Positions 42,652 to 56,255 of a stretch of DNA of 64,000 bases are shown here, one piece after another; position 1 is the stretch's first letter; every line of letters begins with the position of its first letter. The notes under the pieces were generated by a model. The model was not told the origin of the DNA. It saw only the letters and a list, made by a program, of their open reading frames with translations, and did no database searches. Origin of the DNA: Podospora pseudocomata (Eukaryota > Ascomycota > Sordariomycetes > Sordariales > Podosporaceae); NCBI RefSeq assembly GCF_035222375.1, contig NW_026946363.1:186001-250000 (forward strand), given 5' to 3'. A program made the position numbers and the translations under genes.

Positions 42652-44638
42652 TTATTGGGCATATGTGGCTCTTGTCTGCATCATTTGTTCGCAGGCCTGT
42701 CGAGCGACACGCTCGCTTCGGTGATGACTCGGCTCGCGGGCTGCCGAGTGTTGCGATGCGGCGTCGTCCTCATAAGCAAGCTCCATAGATTCGGGGCTCA
42801 TGCTGTCTTCGACTTTGGGGGTCTTGTTAAAGATTTGGTCGAGATAGTCGTTTTCTTGTTCCGAGCTAAATTGGGGGGCGGTGCTGGCGTCGTCGCTCAT
42901 CATGTCGTAAGAGGCCTGTCGTGCCGCCGCCGCCGCTGCGACGTGGTGAGCATGACCCTGGAAGGCAGGGTGATGGAGACCGAGCCCGTTCGACCAGTCA
43001 CCCATGACATGTGTGTTGTGATGGCTGTTTTGCGAAGTGGCCCTTCGACGGGCTGCTTTGTTCTTGCGCCGTCTTGTACCAGTCTTCTCATCAACTGTGG
43101 GCTCCTCCATACCAAGCTTGACAAGCATGGCCTCGATGTGCTGTGGCTTCCAGTCCCAAACGCGACAGCCACCGCTTTCCTTCATGCGTGCAAGTATAAG
43201 TTGATATCTCTTTTCCTCGTAGTATCGGTGGGCTTCCATAAGTCGCTCGATCTGGAAGCACTGGTTAGCAAAGGAAGACAGAGTCAAACATTACACATCA
43301 GACTGCGCTTACCTCTCTCTTCGGCCAGACACCATACTTGGCAACGGCACGCGAGACCTTCATCTGAAGAGCCGCCTTTTCCCAGTTGCCTTGGTGCTTC
43401 TCCGAGTACTTGGCCTTCATCTCTTCCCACATGCCCTTCCCCTTCTCCGAGATGAACTCTTTCCGGAGCTGGAAGAGATACTTGTCATCATCGGGTGCAT
43501 CGTCCCGCAGTGTGAGCTCGTCCTGATCACCATCATCCAATTGACCATTCGCGCCTGATTCTGAACCTATTTGAGGTGTTGACTTGGGTGTGCGAGCTGG
43601 TTTTCGTGCCGGTGACGGCTTCTTGCGCTGCTGGGGTCTTCTTCCGGGACTAAGAGCCGCGTGGGACGGGTAGCCGCCGAGTAATACAGAGGGATCACGT
43701 AAGTCTTCAATGCCTCCAATTCTGGGGGTCGTGTCTGGCCTAAAGTGGGATGGGTTTGGCTGAGCTAAGACGGGAGCGTGTCCGCCGTTGGAAGGCATGC
43801 GATGGTGCATGTGTGGCGGCTGACCCAGATACGGTCCCGACGGCCCCACGTCAACATTGAAGGCGTGGTACTCCTGGAAAGGCTGGTGTATTATCTCCCC
43901 GTTGTTGGCCGAAACATTGTAGGATCCAAGATAGGGGTCGATTGGCGGTGGAACCTCAGATTTGGGAGAGGATGGGTGGTGGCTCATTGGGGGAGAGTGA
44001 GCCATGTACATGTCAAAATGCCCTCCCTCGGTGGCCGCAGGATGGACTGTGATAGGAGAGGATCCCTGGCTGCTGTTGTTGACGTCGTAACCGCTGTAGT
44101 ACATCTTGGATGAGTTTGGGGGTGTTGGGACTTGTGGTCCAGGAATGGCCGACTGCGAATGGTAATTTCTCATCGGTGGCTTTGAGGTGGCTCTTTGCTG
44201 CAAAGGCGGACTGCCGGCTCCAGAAACTGGCGTGAGGAGTGTCGAGTCTGCAGCGGCTGGGTAGTTGAAAGAAGAGACTCCAGAGATCTGTTTTGTTCTG
44301 GTTAGCCTAGGGTGGATACCGTGAGATTGGCTGCCACATACAGCACTGTAGGGGTCAAGGTCCGGTGACGAGTAAACAACAGAGGCAGGGCCGCTGGTGC
44401 AAGCAGTAGAACCGGGCAAGTTATCGTGATGGTGGTGCGCACTTGGCATGAGATACTGGGCGCTGGTCATGTCGACTGTGATCCGGAGGCGTTTGAAAGA
44501 CCTCCTGGGAGAACCGCTTGGAGTGCTGGAGCTGGAGCTGGAGTTGACGGCTTCGTCCGAGTCCGAGCCAAGTTTGTGGCAATCGAGAAAATCCTCAACA
44601 AGGGGTGATTCGACGGCTTCCGATCTGTCTTGTTCCAT
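42652..44638 (-). CDS. Conserved fungal protein, putative nuclear regulator
   Basis: Two exons (43313-44638 and 42652-43251), 641 residues. The 61-nt intron has donor GTAAGC, branch GCTAAC and acceptor CAG, and it joins VAKYGVWPKRE to IERLMEAHRYYEEKRYQLIL. The ATG at 44638 is the first in a frame that stays open another 170 codons upstream. The first 380 residues are Ser/Pro/His-rich and disordered, with basic RRPQQRKKPSPARKPARTPK resembling a nuclear localisation signal or AT-hook-like patch. The conserved part, about 385-525, is rich in Trp, Lys and Glu (YLFQLRKEFISEKGKGMWEE, HQGNWEKAALQMKVSRAVAK, VWDWKPQHIEAMLVKLGMEE) and ends in a basic RRRKNKAARRR. The spacing of Trp residues hints at a Myb/SANT-like or other helical DNA-binding fold, but I cannot assign a family. 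The very long upstream region suggests complex regulation. The stop codon lies inside an AATAAA. Confidence 0.75.
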
Positions 44639-47600
44639 TATTTCAGCCTCAGGTTCAAGCAAAGATCCAAAGAAGATGGCGGGGTTGTGAAGGGCGTTCT
44701 CTCGAGATTGTAGTGATGTTACAGTCACTGACACCGGGGCAAGCAGGAGGGATCTCACCTTATACGCTGGACTCAATGTCTTGGAGACAATTCTGAGTGC
44801 GGCCCAGGCGTGGGGCAGAGTGCGGCGTTGAAGAGAAGGGGGAAGCTTGAGACAGAGGAGCTGACCTGACAGGCAAGGAGGAGATGCCGGGAATCTATAT
44901 TCAGAGAGAGGACGGGAAGATCGGAGCTTGCCAGTGGGGCCCAGGGGGTCAACGTCGGGGGTGTGTATTCCCCAGTTCGAGAATGCTTTTGCTACACTAG
45001 GAAGCACCCCATGTGAATGATGAGGGCACTCTTTGAGCAGTGCCACACACCTCGCCGTGTTTGTACTTGCGCACTGCGTATGCGGGAGTGGCCCCAGGCA
45101 GGTACCCAGGTACAACAAGTACGCACCAAAGTGACAAGGCTTTCCCAATCATGGGGGCAGTTAACCGCCCGTCCACAGTTCGACATATACTGTGTCTTCA
45201 CAAAAGCAGACACACGCAACAGCCCATACCAACTGGAATCGCAACCGAAACAGAAATCGACAAAGCCACTGCTGTTCGAACGGAGCGGTTAGTGAGAGCA
45301 GCCGGAAGACACACTGGCAGCTCATAGACGAGGCTCATTCCCAGAGTTGGTCGCCATTGCTATGGCCCATCTCTCGTCTCGAAAGGCGTTCTTCCCCAGG
45401 CCTGCGATCTTCCATGCAGCAGCCCAGGAACAAGCCCATCAAGGAGGGGTGTATCGTAGCCAAGATCATCCTGATTGATGGCTAGACAGACGGCTTGCTC
45501 CGCAAGCTCAGACTGGCTCAAGAACGAGTAAACGTGGGGATGCGCCGCGGGGACCGAGAGAGGCAATCCATGGAGCTTGGAGCCCGACAGGGCAGACACG
45601 GAACGTTGTCTCGGATGCATCCAGCACGCAGGGAAGTCAATTCCAGGACAAATTATTAATGCAGAAACGGCAGAGAATGTACCTGTTAGCGTTTGCTTGA
45701 TCGGGCAGAGAGCACCACTCCCAAAATTGAGCCCCGAGCTCAGGCGGCGATAGGGCTCTAGCTTTGGGGGACGAGAGGGGTCCTTGAACCCGAACAAGGG
45801 GGACGCGTTCTTGGCCAGGAGACCAGTCTCCCCGGGAGCTCCAATTGTGAAGGCGGCGGAGACAAGAGCTGCAGGGTGCTAATAAGGTGTCACCAAAGGT
45901 GGGGTGCACGACATGGGTGTTGAATCAACCCTTGAATACTGTATTTACCGTAACAGCATGTTACCGAGCAGCTGGAGTAGGTACCGTGACAACAACCACA
46001 ATCACCACCGAGATGGTGTGTAGACCCCCTGGCTGGGAGAGGACGACAGAGAGCTTGAGCTTAATCCAGAGCCCTTGTTGCGCCACCAATGTGGGACACC
46101 CTATCCAAACAGCCGCCCTTCTTGTTGTTGGTGGCTCATAGACGCCAAAAGGAACCGTCCGCCCGCCTGGCATATGTTCATCGTGGATGCTTGCTATAAC
46201 CGCGAGCTAGCAGCCAACTGCTTAGTTTAGGGCTGTCCCGGCGTCTATTTCGTGTGTCTGTATGATATCCGACAAAGTGATGGTGAGTTATCAGATGGTG
46301 TTGTCAGAAGTGCTGGACAAATGCCGAGTCCCAGTTGCGGTAAATACTGGTGATTGTGAGCATAGAGATCGACCGTTCAGCCGTCACAGGGTCGGGGACA
46401 AGACGTGGGGAGTTTGGTAGAGGTGGTTGTACGAGACTAGACAGAATTACCCCGCAGAACTGTATGGTGTAGAATTTCGAGTCCGTGAAGGTGCCTTTCT
46501 GCTCACCGCTTGCACTCCATTTCATTTACCGGCCCATGGCGGCCAGAAACGGGACCGTGAGGATGATGTGTAGCCGCAAGGTGGTGAGAAAATGGCCTCT
46601 TGGAAGAACTGGCTGTGAAACCATGAAACGGCTGTGCCAGTCATACCCTGAGACTGTCGTACTGGGAGAGAGGCTGTGTCACCTCAACCACACCTTCAAG
46701 TCTGGCCCGACAATCGCTGCCGAGCTGCAGCAGTAGTAGAAGATTTATGGCATGCCATCGAGGTAAAAAAGCGGTCAGAGAGAGAAATGTGCCGAAGAGA
46801 TGGCTCACAGGGTGAATGAATAGAAGCCACATGCAAGCGCCATCACTGATGGTGCAAGATGCTGCTTTGAAATTGGCCATCTTGTCTTGCGTGCGTCGAT
46901 GCAATGGTGGATGCCGCGGGATTAGGCCGGCTTTAGGCTGGAGGAGAGAGTGGGGAATCATCGAGCCAATCGTAGCACTCCTTCTGAAGAAGGAAATCGA
47001 TGACTATCGTGCATGGGCCATCGTATGTTTCCACAATGTTTCGTTCGCCTTTGGGCTTGCACCCCAATGCAACATCTTGGCCAATCTTTGTCCCCCAAAG
47101 GCTCAAGGGCCAGCCACGACAACAACCCTCCAAGCATCCAAGACACGACAAATGCTCAACACGAAAGAACCTTACGTATTCCTCGGCTATCCCAGAACCA
47201 CCACTGCTGACTATGATTCTCTTTAGTGTTCTCCAAGACGCTGTGTAGAAATCCGTCTTGTGCCTTCCACTACCTCGAGGCTTTGTCTCTTCTCACTCTT
47301 CTCCCTCACGGGCTTTAAAAACAGCCATGGCTTGTTTCGAACCCTTCGCCGAGCGTGGCACAGAGCCGGTCGGCCGGTCGGCCATCTGCGTCCTTCAGGG
47401 CAGTGAAAGATGCTGTGTGGCCCGGGCACCACAGCTTTGGCGGTTGGCGCTTGAGGTGCGGCAATCGTCAAGGGAGCCAATCTCGTCGATTACCGGCCCG
47501 CCGGGTACACTAGCCCGCTTAAGCGCGTTTGCCAACCTGAACCTCTTCACAACTGAGATGATAAACTCGAAGAATCCGCATGATAGCCGCCTGCCTGAGA

Positions 47601-50600
47601 ACTATTGAGTTTGGGGCCCTCGGATCTATCTACTATCAGTGTGCGACTCGACCAGTTGAGATAAGGTTTCGAAAATCAGGAAAGATGATGAACTCTCGCC
47701 CATCGCGCTTAAGCAGAGCCACCATTGGCTGCAGAGGCGACTTTATGCAGCCATCACCACAAACAGCCGCTGGTTAACGCGCCCACATTGTGGGAAAACG
47801 CGGGGAAAGGGCGAGGTTAGTATGGAAGGCATTGGATCCTTCAAGGGCTTCCCAGAGACTGAGATATACGAAAAACGAAAAACGAGATACACCTGGTCCT
47901 GAGATGATGTTCCACGCCGAAACCCATCGGGGCCTTCAGCTTGTCATGACATGGCATTGCGCTAATGCTGGGCGTTGTCCCGTCCCGCAACTAGCTCTGT
48001 CAGTTCGCCAATCAAGCCTTCCACTACAGGGTCCTCGACAGATAGACTTTCTACTTTTGGCTGTCACCCACCCCGGCAGATGCTCCATCACAGTCATGAA
48101 ATGAAGCCATTATCTGACCCTGCTGGCAGTGCAATACAACTCAGCTTGTCTAAACTTGACAGTCTCTTTCTCTTATCGAGAAACCCGTGACGCGTCCTTC
48201 TCACGGAAACCCAGTGCCTGTCCAGCTTCGAGAAAGCAGCGGGGCCCGTTCGGGGCAAGCTTGGGCCGCAGAGTTGCAGTTGATGTGAGAACTCTGCAGG
48301 CAAGCGCCCTCGCAGCATTCCTGGGAGCGAATCTTTGCTCCCATTGGTCACCGACGGGCTGTCAACTGCAGCGGACCACACCACGAGTTCATTATGGAGG
48401 AGCAGACGACCTCACGCCTGTTCCAGGTTTCAGTCTCGGCCCTGAAATCCGAAGTTCCGGCCCCGGGCCTAAGGGACCGAGAACTCTCCGCCGCATCCCG
48501 CCATCAGCATTTTGCCCGGTTTTCGTCCCTGGCCATGCCACCGTGTGCTTGGGTTTCCATTTCGTCAGCTGTGCTGCATGCTGGCCGCCGGGCACACTTG
48601 ATGAAATGTAGGTAACGCAAAAATCACCAACAAACTTTGTCAAGTACCGTCCCGCCCCGTGTGAAGCCGCCTCCACGGACCCGGTGCTTTGGAACGATGC
48701 AATAAGGATCACAACAGCTTGCAACGGATGCGGCCATGTCACTCGGGGAGCGAGTCGTCTGTCGTCTTCTTGCGCCCGGCTGTGGTCATAAACTGACCCC
48801 ACGCGCCTTGGCAGCAGGAGTAGAAAACCCCCAATTGTTATCGGCCTAGGAAGGGATGGTGGAAGATGACATCCCCACTGGCTTCGCGTCGGCCCGTCTT
48901 TGGTGCTCTTGTCAGAATCGATGTATCAATGCGACATGGGGCCCATGGACAAAGATTATCATCACGACCAAGTTGTTGATCCACACAACTGTTGGATAGG
49001 CCTATCGTGTCCAGTGCTTCGGACCCAGATGCAGACGGGGAAACCAGGATTCACATCCGGCTTTCTCATGGACTGCGACTGGATACAGCTTGCCCATCGA
49101 GTTGATCTCCACACCGCTGCCCTTATCTGCTACCCCTCAGTTCGAATATTCGTCGTCTCGGGACATCACCATCCGTCAAGCACGGCAGGGTCGCTGACGG
49201 TGGCTGTTCGATTTTACCAAGTTGAAGGATGACCCTGTTGCACAACATTGGGAATAGAGACCCAGCAGAAGCGAAGGCGCGTCACAGAGTGTTGTGGACG
49301 AAGATGACGAGCTCCTACCCGCAGTCGTGTAACGAAAGCTAGGTCCTCTTCGTCATAGAGAGCGCTGCTCCGCGGTTCAAGATAAGCTTGTGCGACAAGG
49401 CTTGCTTGTGCAACTGTCATTCCACGTAACACACACACCCGGCTATCGAAAAGCCCTCAAGCCTTCTCGGGAGGATATTGAAGATCGGAATTGAGAAGAT
49501 CAACCGCGTGTTGCGGTGACTAACATTTACAATTATTCGGCCATGATTCAGTACATACACTGACCATGCAGCCAGTTGCTCACGTCCTATCAGCCACCGA
49601 GGCTGAGGCCAGCGAGGGTTAGTACGAGTATCATGCAGCCCTGTCAAACCGGAGCCATAGAAAAGCTACAAATCTACAAAAAGTGGTCTTATTCACGCCG
49701 ACTGATACCAGGCGGCAACCCAACATATTGAAGCGTCGTCGTCGCCACCCGTATGCTTGTTCAAGATGAGGTGGAGCTGAGTGGTATCGATATTTGAAAT
49801 ATGGCTATGGTCTTACGAAAACAGCAGTCCACATTGCCGAATCATTTGTCAGCCCCGCCAACCTTCAGCGTCTGAGTCCTCTATTCCTATTGGCCAGCCC
49901 ATCCAAGAATCGAACTTCCTTCTACAGAAGAAGGTCCGTGATTGGTCGGTTTCTCTCAGAGCAGCCCATGAACACCAAAGCTGGTTCACGTACTGGAACA
50001 TGTGCGGTTCTCGTCCGGCTGTGATGCTTACCAGCGAGCTCTCAACTAGAAGCATGTCACTGTACTTTGGCGGGCCCACTACACAGCCTTTATTCTTACC
50101 TCTCACTCACAATTATGCCCCAATCTCTGTGGCCTGTCGAATTTGCAGGGTCTCTCTTCGTCCCCGCTTGGTTCTCGGTTCTCTTTTCCTGACTTCCCAA
50201 GCCCAAGGTGTCGGACGAAGGAGGATTAAGCATGATCATTTTCGTTCTAACCACCTACACTGCTGGAAAAGAAGCCTGCGGCGCTGTTTCTTTGACCATC
50301 ATATGGGCGAGATCTTGGACACAAGGGAAATCATGACCAAGAGATTGTTCATTGGAATGAAGAATCCCTTTGACTTCTTCACAATCCCCTCATTCTCTAT
50401 GAAGAAATTATTTACATTCCCAGACACATACTGGAAATTACCGGCGGCGTAGTTGAACAGCGAGTGTTGTCGACCCTTGCCCCCCAGAAGCTGAAAGGCG
50501 GCACCGAGGTCAAGGACCCGAGATGGTCGGCGATGGGTTTGATCCTCACTGGGGTAGTGGAAAGCCCTCCCGCCGAGACGGAAACCAGACCATTCACTCT

Positions 50601-53600
50601 ACTCACCTCAATGCTCGGTGGCGCAACCCTAATCTTCCGCTCATCGATCATCAGAGCCCCCCTGGTGTCTCTGTTTTTGTGGCTAGACGTCGCGAGTCCC
50701 GAGGAGAGCCTGCCATTGCTTGGTAACCTCGGAGAGAGCTTCACAGGCAGGAGGCTAGCACCTGGTCATGTTTAACAAGCCACAGTTGGTTTGGAGTCAA
50801 ATCGATCGCCGCGAATAGACATTCATCTCCTGCTTTGGAATCGTGCTGGCGGCCGCGCCTTATGAGAGGGTTCTGTCCCTACTCCACTGCTGCTGCCCTA
50901 TCAGATGGGCACAAGCACTTCGGTAGACGCCCTGCAAGGCAGTGGGTTCTCGGGCAGACATGGGGGCCGGAAGCATCACCATCTTCTCAGGGTTTTTCTT
51001 TTCGCCTTGGTGCGGTCATTTGTTCCGGAGCCGGTTCCCTCCAGCGTGGAACAACCAATTCGCGCTGCAGAGGCCCCTGCTGCCTGTCTTGCCGTGTGCT
51101 ATACGGAGACAGAAAGCAGGACGATTGGATCACATTGCAGATGCAGTCATCAACAATTCAGAAGAAAGGGCATAGTCACCAGAAGACGCGTATGTAATCG
51201 TGGTAGTCCCAAGTCGCGGTGTAGGGGTGGGAGCGGAGAGCGTAACATCTTCGGGAGGCTGGAGCCTTTCCCGTCACTGCGGATACATGCGGAGGTGTTA
51301 TCATTCTCTGGTCTGTCCACGTTCCGTCATGTCTGCGGCCTTCGGGCGGACATATCCAGAATGAACCGCCAGTGCCTAAGGAGCCTAAATCCTTCGAATA
51401 TCAGCACGGGGCTGTAGTTGTCCTTGTGAGACCATACCTAATTCTGGAGGCCCCGATGTATCTGCATGCCCTCTCCACCATTGATCAAGCTGCTTGGGGG
51501 CCTGAATAGTGGTTGTCATCCATGGTGATCTTCTCGGTGTACATTGAGTGTCCTATGAGACTTCTTAATGTGCATTACGGTCCCAATTTCCCCCTTTTAG
51601 CATCACCGTCGTCACGGCCAGCATCAATATCAACTCAATGCAGGCCCCTCTGCATCTATCATGCCGCCGTCCCAGTCCATACACACATAACCTATCTGGG
51701 ATGTAACCCCGGGCCGGTTGTGGCCTCATGGCATCTTTCTTGGTTCCCTGACTCGCGGGCGATCGTCGAGGAAAGGGCCATCCAGCCCTATCCGCAGTTT
51801 ACCCGTCAAGATCAAGATGAAACTCGGCTACCGACTTGCTTCCTTGACCGTCCCTAGAGCTAGTCCATTCGCACTGTTCTCTCAGCGTGGACGGCCGGTT
51901 GATTCTGCAGCTTCACTCCGTCCAAACATCAAATAGCAAGCAAGAAACAGGTCAAGCCAGATAAAACCAAGATTTAACGCCACGTTGTCGTCAACAGATG
52001 GATGATTAGAGTCATGTGGTGGGGGCGTTGGAGAAGATGTTGTTGGTTCTCTGCCCGCTTTCATTCTCGGATAGAAAAACAAGCGCCCGCTCCACACCCT
52101 TCTGCTCCCAACAGGCGCACCCCCCTCCCCCCCCGCCGAAGGAAACAAGAATCTCACTCGTCCCATGCAGCCGTTCGATGGGAAATGAAGCAGACTAAGC
52201 ACCTTGATCCTCTGACTGCAGAAACTTAAGCGCGCCTAACAAGCTAAACAAGCATGTCTCCTGCATTAGAGCAGCCACAAGCCGCGGCAAGGGAAGGTCA
52301 CATTACCAGTTACTTGACTGTACCTTATCCGGAGGCACGTACAGCAGAGAAAACCTGGGGGCCGGGGAATCTGACCTGTCGTGTGGGAGTGAGGGTCTGG
52401 GGAAAGACGGAGGTTCGGCGGAACTGTGAGCTGGGTGATTGGGAAGCAGCAACTGCCGCCTTTTGGAACCAGACTTCCAGGCGACAGTCAGGGGACTCGT
52501 CATCGACAGGCAAGCAGCTCACTACTGAACTGAGGCTGCCAAAGGGAGGGTACCTATCCGCACACAACACAAGTTCGTCACAGCGATTATCAGGCAACCT
52601 CAACAACCACTTCGAATACTCACCACTCCCTTCCGGAGAGTTTTCCGCCTGACCGGTCGGGCTCGGGTCTATGATGGGAGGAGTCGGAAGGATAGACAGC
52701 GCCGGTAGGATCATTTACCTCGCCTGTTGTACCAGACTCTGAAGTAGCTTGGTGGTAACGTCACGCGTGGCCACTCAGTCATTGAACCCTTACAAAGCAG
52801 CCGTATCAATGATACCATACCGTAATTACGACCACTCACCGGTCTGGCCCTTTAAATCCGGCCAGCCATGGTCCATCGAAATACGACTGACAGCATCGCA
52901 TAGTAGAGGATCAGCTGATCAGATGATCTTCATCATGTCGACCACAAAGCAACACTTGGACTGGCTGCAGATCGGGCTTATTACACTTCACTTTCAGACT
53001 GCTTGTGAAGGCAAGGATGCTGTCAAAGTCCACACAGTATGAACATTGTTCAACCGCAAATCTCACTATCGAGGAGCTACTAGGTATACTACAACCTAGG
53101 ACGAAAACCGACATATCCTTCAAAGCAAGCCGAGACTAGTCGAGAGCGGGCTTTTTCTGCGGCCGCTTTCGACCATCCACAGGTTTATGTTTCAGCCCTA
53201 GGAGATACCGAACGGGCATGGCGTTGTCCCCTATCTGCAGCAAGTTTGTCATCATGTGAGTGGTTGACGGGGAATAAAGCGGTGATGATGAACAACTGGT
53301 GGTATCGGCACCCGCGGGTGACCGTTGAGCTGCCTCTCCGGTAAGTCGACGATGTAACCGGCGCCCAACAACTACTACACTTTTTACTCTGTTGCAAAAA
53401 CTGTAGTTTCCAACATCATCCACTCTCTAGTCTCGAATATACGATTCGACGAACCATCGCAGCTCGATAGTGCTTACCTACAAGAGTTCACAGACATGGG
53501 TATACGTACTCTTCCCTCTTGTCAGACTAACAAAATGGAACTGTGCATATCTACGGTAACCTCATGGTACGACAGAGGAGAGGCATGAACTCACCCATTT

Positions 53601-54563
53601 GATATTCAATCCCTAAAAAACAAACGGGGAACTTTTCGAGGGTTATCTCCCTTTTCGAGTTCATTAGCTTCTCTCCTGTTCCTGTCTATGGGGTAGACTG
53701 ATGATACCTTACACTAACCGCCTCGCCAACAACAACGCCCTCACATATCCCGCTTACAGGGTAGCTAGCTGTCGCTGTATTATTCGCTGATCGGTCCTTT
53801 TGTTCCTGACACTTTTGTTATTTACACACTTAAACCCATTCCGGTAGTATAGTATGATATGACTGCACAGGAGACAGGGTAATGCAGGGCTAGTGGGTAA
53901 GGTACACGTATACCCATGTCCAATAGCGACCCTCAAAATCATATTTGTTGATGTCTGCCGGGCTACCTAGCGAGAAAAGCACCTTACATACATGAAGCAT
54001 GTGGACATCAACAACATCAACTGCCTCTTCGTGCCGTGAGCCGGCGGTAAGACCAAACGAAAATGCATGCAACGTGGGGTCGCCAGACAACTACAACAAC
54101 AACAACAACAAGTTCCAGAGACAATTTTCGTGTTCTAGAAGCGGCACGGGAGAGAGAACACATAAGAAAACACCTGCGAGGGTGTGGCGTAGCACTTTTT
54201 CTCTCTCCCTCCCTCTCCCCTTTTCACCACCGCTCACTTACATTACATATGCGCACTAAAACAGTTTTAGCTCTAGCTCTCGATAACCGCCCGGCGGCAC
54301 CCCCAGCGCCGCCGCAACGGTCATTGCCGAAAGAGACGAGGTTCTTTTTCTCACCCACGCAAAATACCTAGTGCTGGCATTGTACCTGCTTGCTTTAACC
54401 CCAAAAGCAGATCGACCAGTTAGATTTCTTGCTCTGAAAAGAGATATATTCCATCAGAGGTTAACGTCCTGTCTTGGCGCTTAAACACAGAAGCGTTGTC
54501 ATTGCAGCATCTTGGGGGTTGATTGCCTACCTTACCTGACCATCGAATCGTAAATATGAACGC

Positions 54564-54581
54564 AAAAAAAAAAAAAAAAAA
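54564..54581. repeat. Homopolymer A18
   Basis: Eighteen consecutive A bases in the gene-free stretch. Confidence 0.85.
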
Positions 54582-55087
54582 GACATGACTTTTGTGGCTG
54601 AGAACCCTACATATCTCCATCATCATCTTGGGGGCGGCACGCCATACAAACACAAGATCTCTACATGATAAGAAGGTGACGACGGCTTGGAGCGCACAAG
54701 GCTTGATTCCATTCGAAACAAGTATGATATCCTGTTACCCGGGAATAAACAAACACATTCACAATAAGCTAGCCCATCCCACCCCCTCCTCCCCCAACGT
54801 CTGCCATGCGCCCTCCCGTCTCTTGTTAGCTCAAGTAGCTCACCGGCCTTCACCGCGGTGGACTACCAACCTTGTTAGTTCACCCTTCCAGAATCCTCCC
54901 TATCTTGGATTTGGGGCGGCGGCGAGGTCGCCACGCGAGAAGCGGCGCTGTTGAGACACTTGAGCGGAGACATGGGATGAACAACAAGGGCAGGCAGGCG
55001 GGCGGTGGTTGTTGGCGGTCTTGTCCGTCCATTCTGTCTGGTTAAAGTGTACGAACCTTGAATTGCGCGGCCTGGCGCAGTGAGGTA

Positions 55088-55110
55088 GGTGGTGGTGGTG
55101 GTGGTGGTGG
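55088..55110. repeat. GGT microsatellite
   Basis: Seven to eight GGT triplets, not inside any supported gene. Confidence 0.85.
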
Positions 55111-56255
55111 CCTGTATCATGAGGCAGATTTTCAGGGTTGCAAATTTACCTTACCGAGAGGCCAGTGTGTGGCTGTGTGTGTGTGTTCATGATAACTACC
55201 TTACCACCGCCTGCCGAGATGGATCAATCTACGTTATCGGGTAGCAAGCAATTACGAGCACGGTTCAGCCCCTCAGAGATAGCAACAAACCACTCTCAAG
55301 TCTGAAAAGGGAAACAAGAAGCAAAAGAGGATCAAAATAGTGAAATTGACTTGTTGTGATCCAATCATGCAATCTTTCCTCATCAAAGCAAACTGACAAG
55401 AATGGAAAGAAGGGAGGGAATGGGCAGTGAACGTTTCGTAATAAGGAGGAAAATAATAGAAGAGCGGGCGATCTAAAATGAGATTGGTAAGGGAACGGCA
55501 GTTTTAGAAGTATGTCTCCAAGCCACCTCCGCCAATCCTTCGACTTCCCCCTGAGGCAAGACCTGGGGAAGAAAGGGGCTGGAGGTATCACGGCTATCCA
55601 GTCATGGAGAACTGAGACATGACTGAGCCGAGAGCTGAGTCTCAGGCGGGAGCGGCCCTGCTGTGACACATGAGGCTGTCTGGCATGTGCTTGAACGAGA
55701 CCTGGAAACCTGAAAAGGTGCTCCTAGAATGGGCTCTTGAATACAGTCACATAAGCCTTGCTCGCAACAAACACACCGGCGGTCTTGTTATGAGTAGGTG
55801 CTGTATCATTCTTCTCGTGCTCCGCTTGTGCAACTGGCTCTGATATGATGAATTCACGCCAATCCTTCTCGCTTCGAACAACCCTCTACAGGTAGGTTAC
55901 TCCTTTCCATCTTTCAAACTTGAACCCGTGCTTTTCTTTTCCGACCATAACCAAAACCCAATGTTATAACATTACCTGCCTGACCACCTGACCAGATCCC
56001 AACCAGAAAATTACCCATTTCATTACTATGTGCGCCAAAATATAGTGGTGGGGTATTTCATAAAAAATAATAACCACAGAAACGCAGAGGTTTTGAAAAG
56101 AAAACAAAAAAACATATACTTCGTTCAAAGAAACAATCTGCCCAAAAAAGATGCCAAAAGTGACGGCAAAACCAACCATGCTGTGCGCTTACTTTCGCAA
56201 GCTAGGTATTTCTTACAACAACTGACGATGTGTCGGTCTTCCCATGAGCGGCACA

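Larger units (their letters stand above)
44639..56255. other. Gene-free stretch, 11.6 kb, upstream of the putative regulator
   Basis: The largest gap. The in-frame extension at 44639-45148 has no ATG and probably is leader sequence. A GTGAGA donor near 44764 could start a 5' UTR intron. Further open frames, for example 45360-45797 (minus), 46816-47226 (plus), 48129-48611 (plus), 49781-50452 (plus, starting GTG) and 50905-51417 (plus), have no domain, no repeated exon signals and often overlap equally open frames on the other strand. Microsatellites occur at 54093-54111 (CAA), 54564-54581 (A18) and 55088-55110 (GGT). It may hold distal regulatory DNA or noncoding transcripts. Confidence 0.5.

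Noticed and set aside
48129-48802. Overlapping open frames on both strands, 136-160 codons
   Set aside because: GC-rich sequence open in several frames at once, a composition effect.
49781-50452. 223-codon open frame, plus strand, the longest in the 11.6 kb gap
   Set aside because: Begins with GTG and has no ATG for about 70 codons; no domain. Could be an exon, but nothing supports it.
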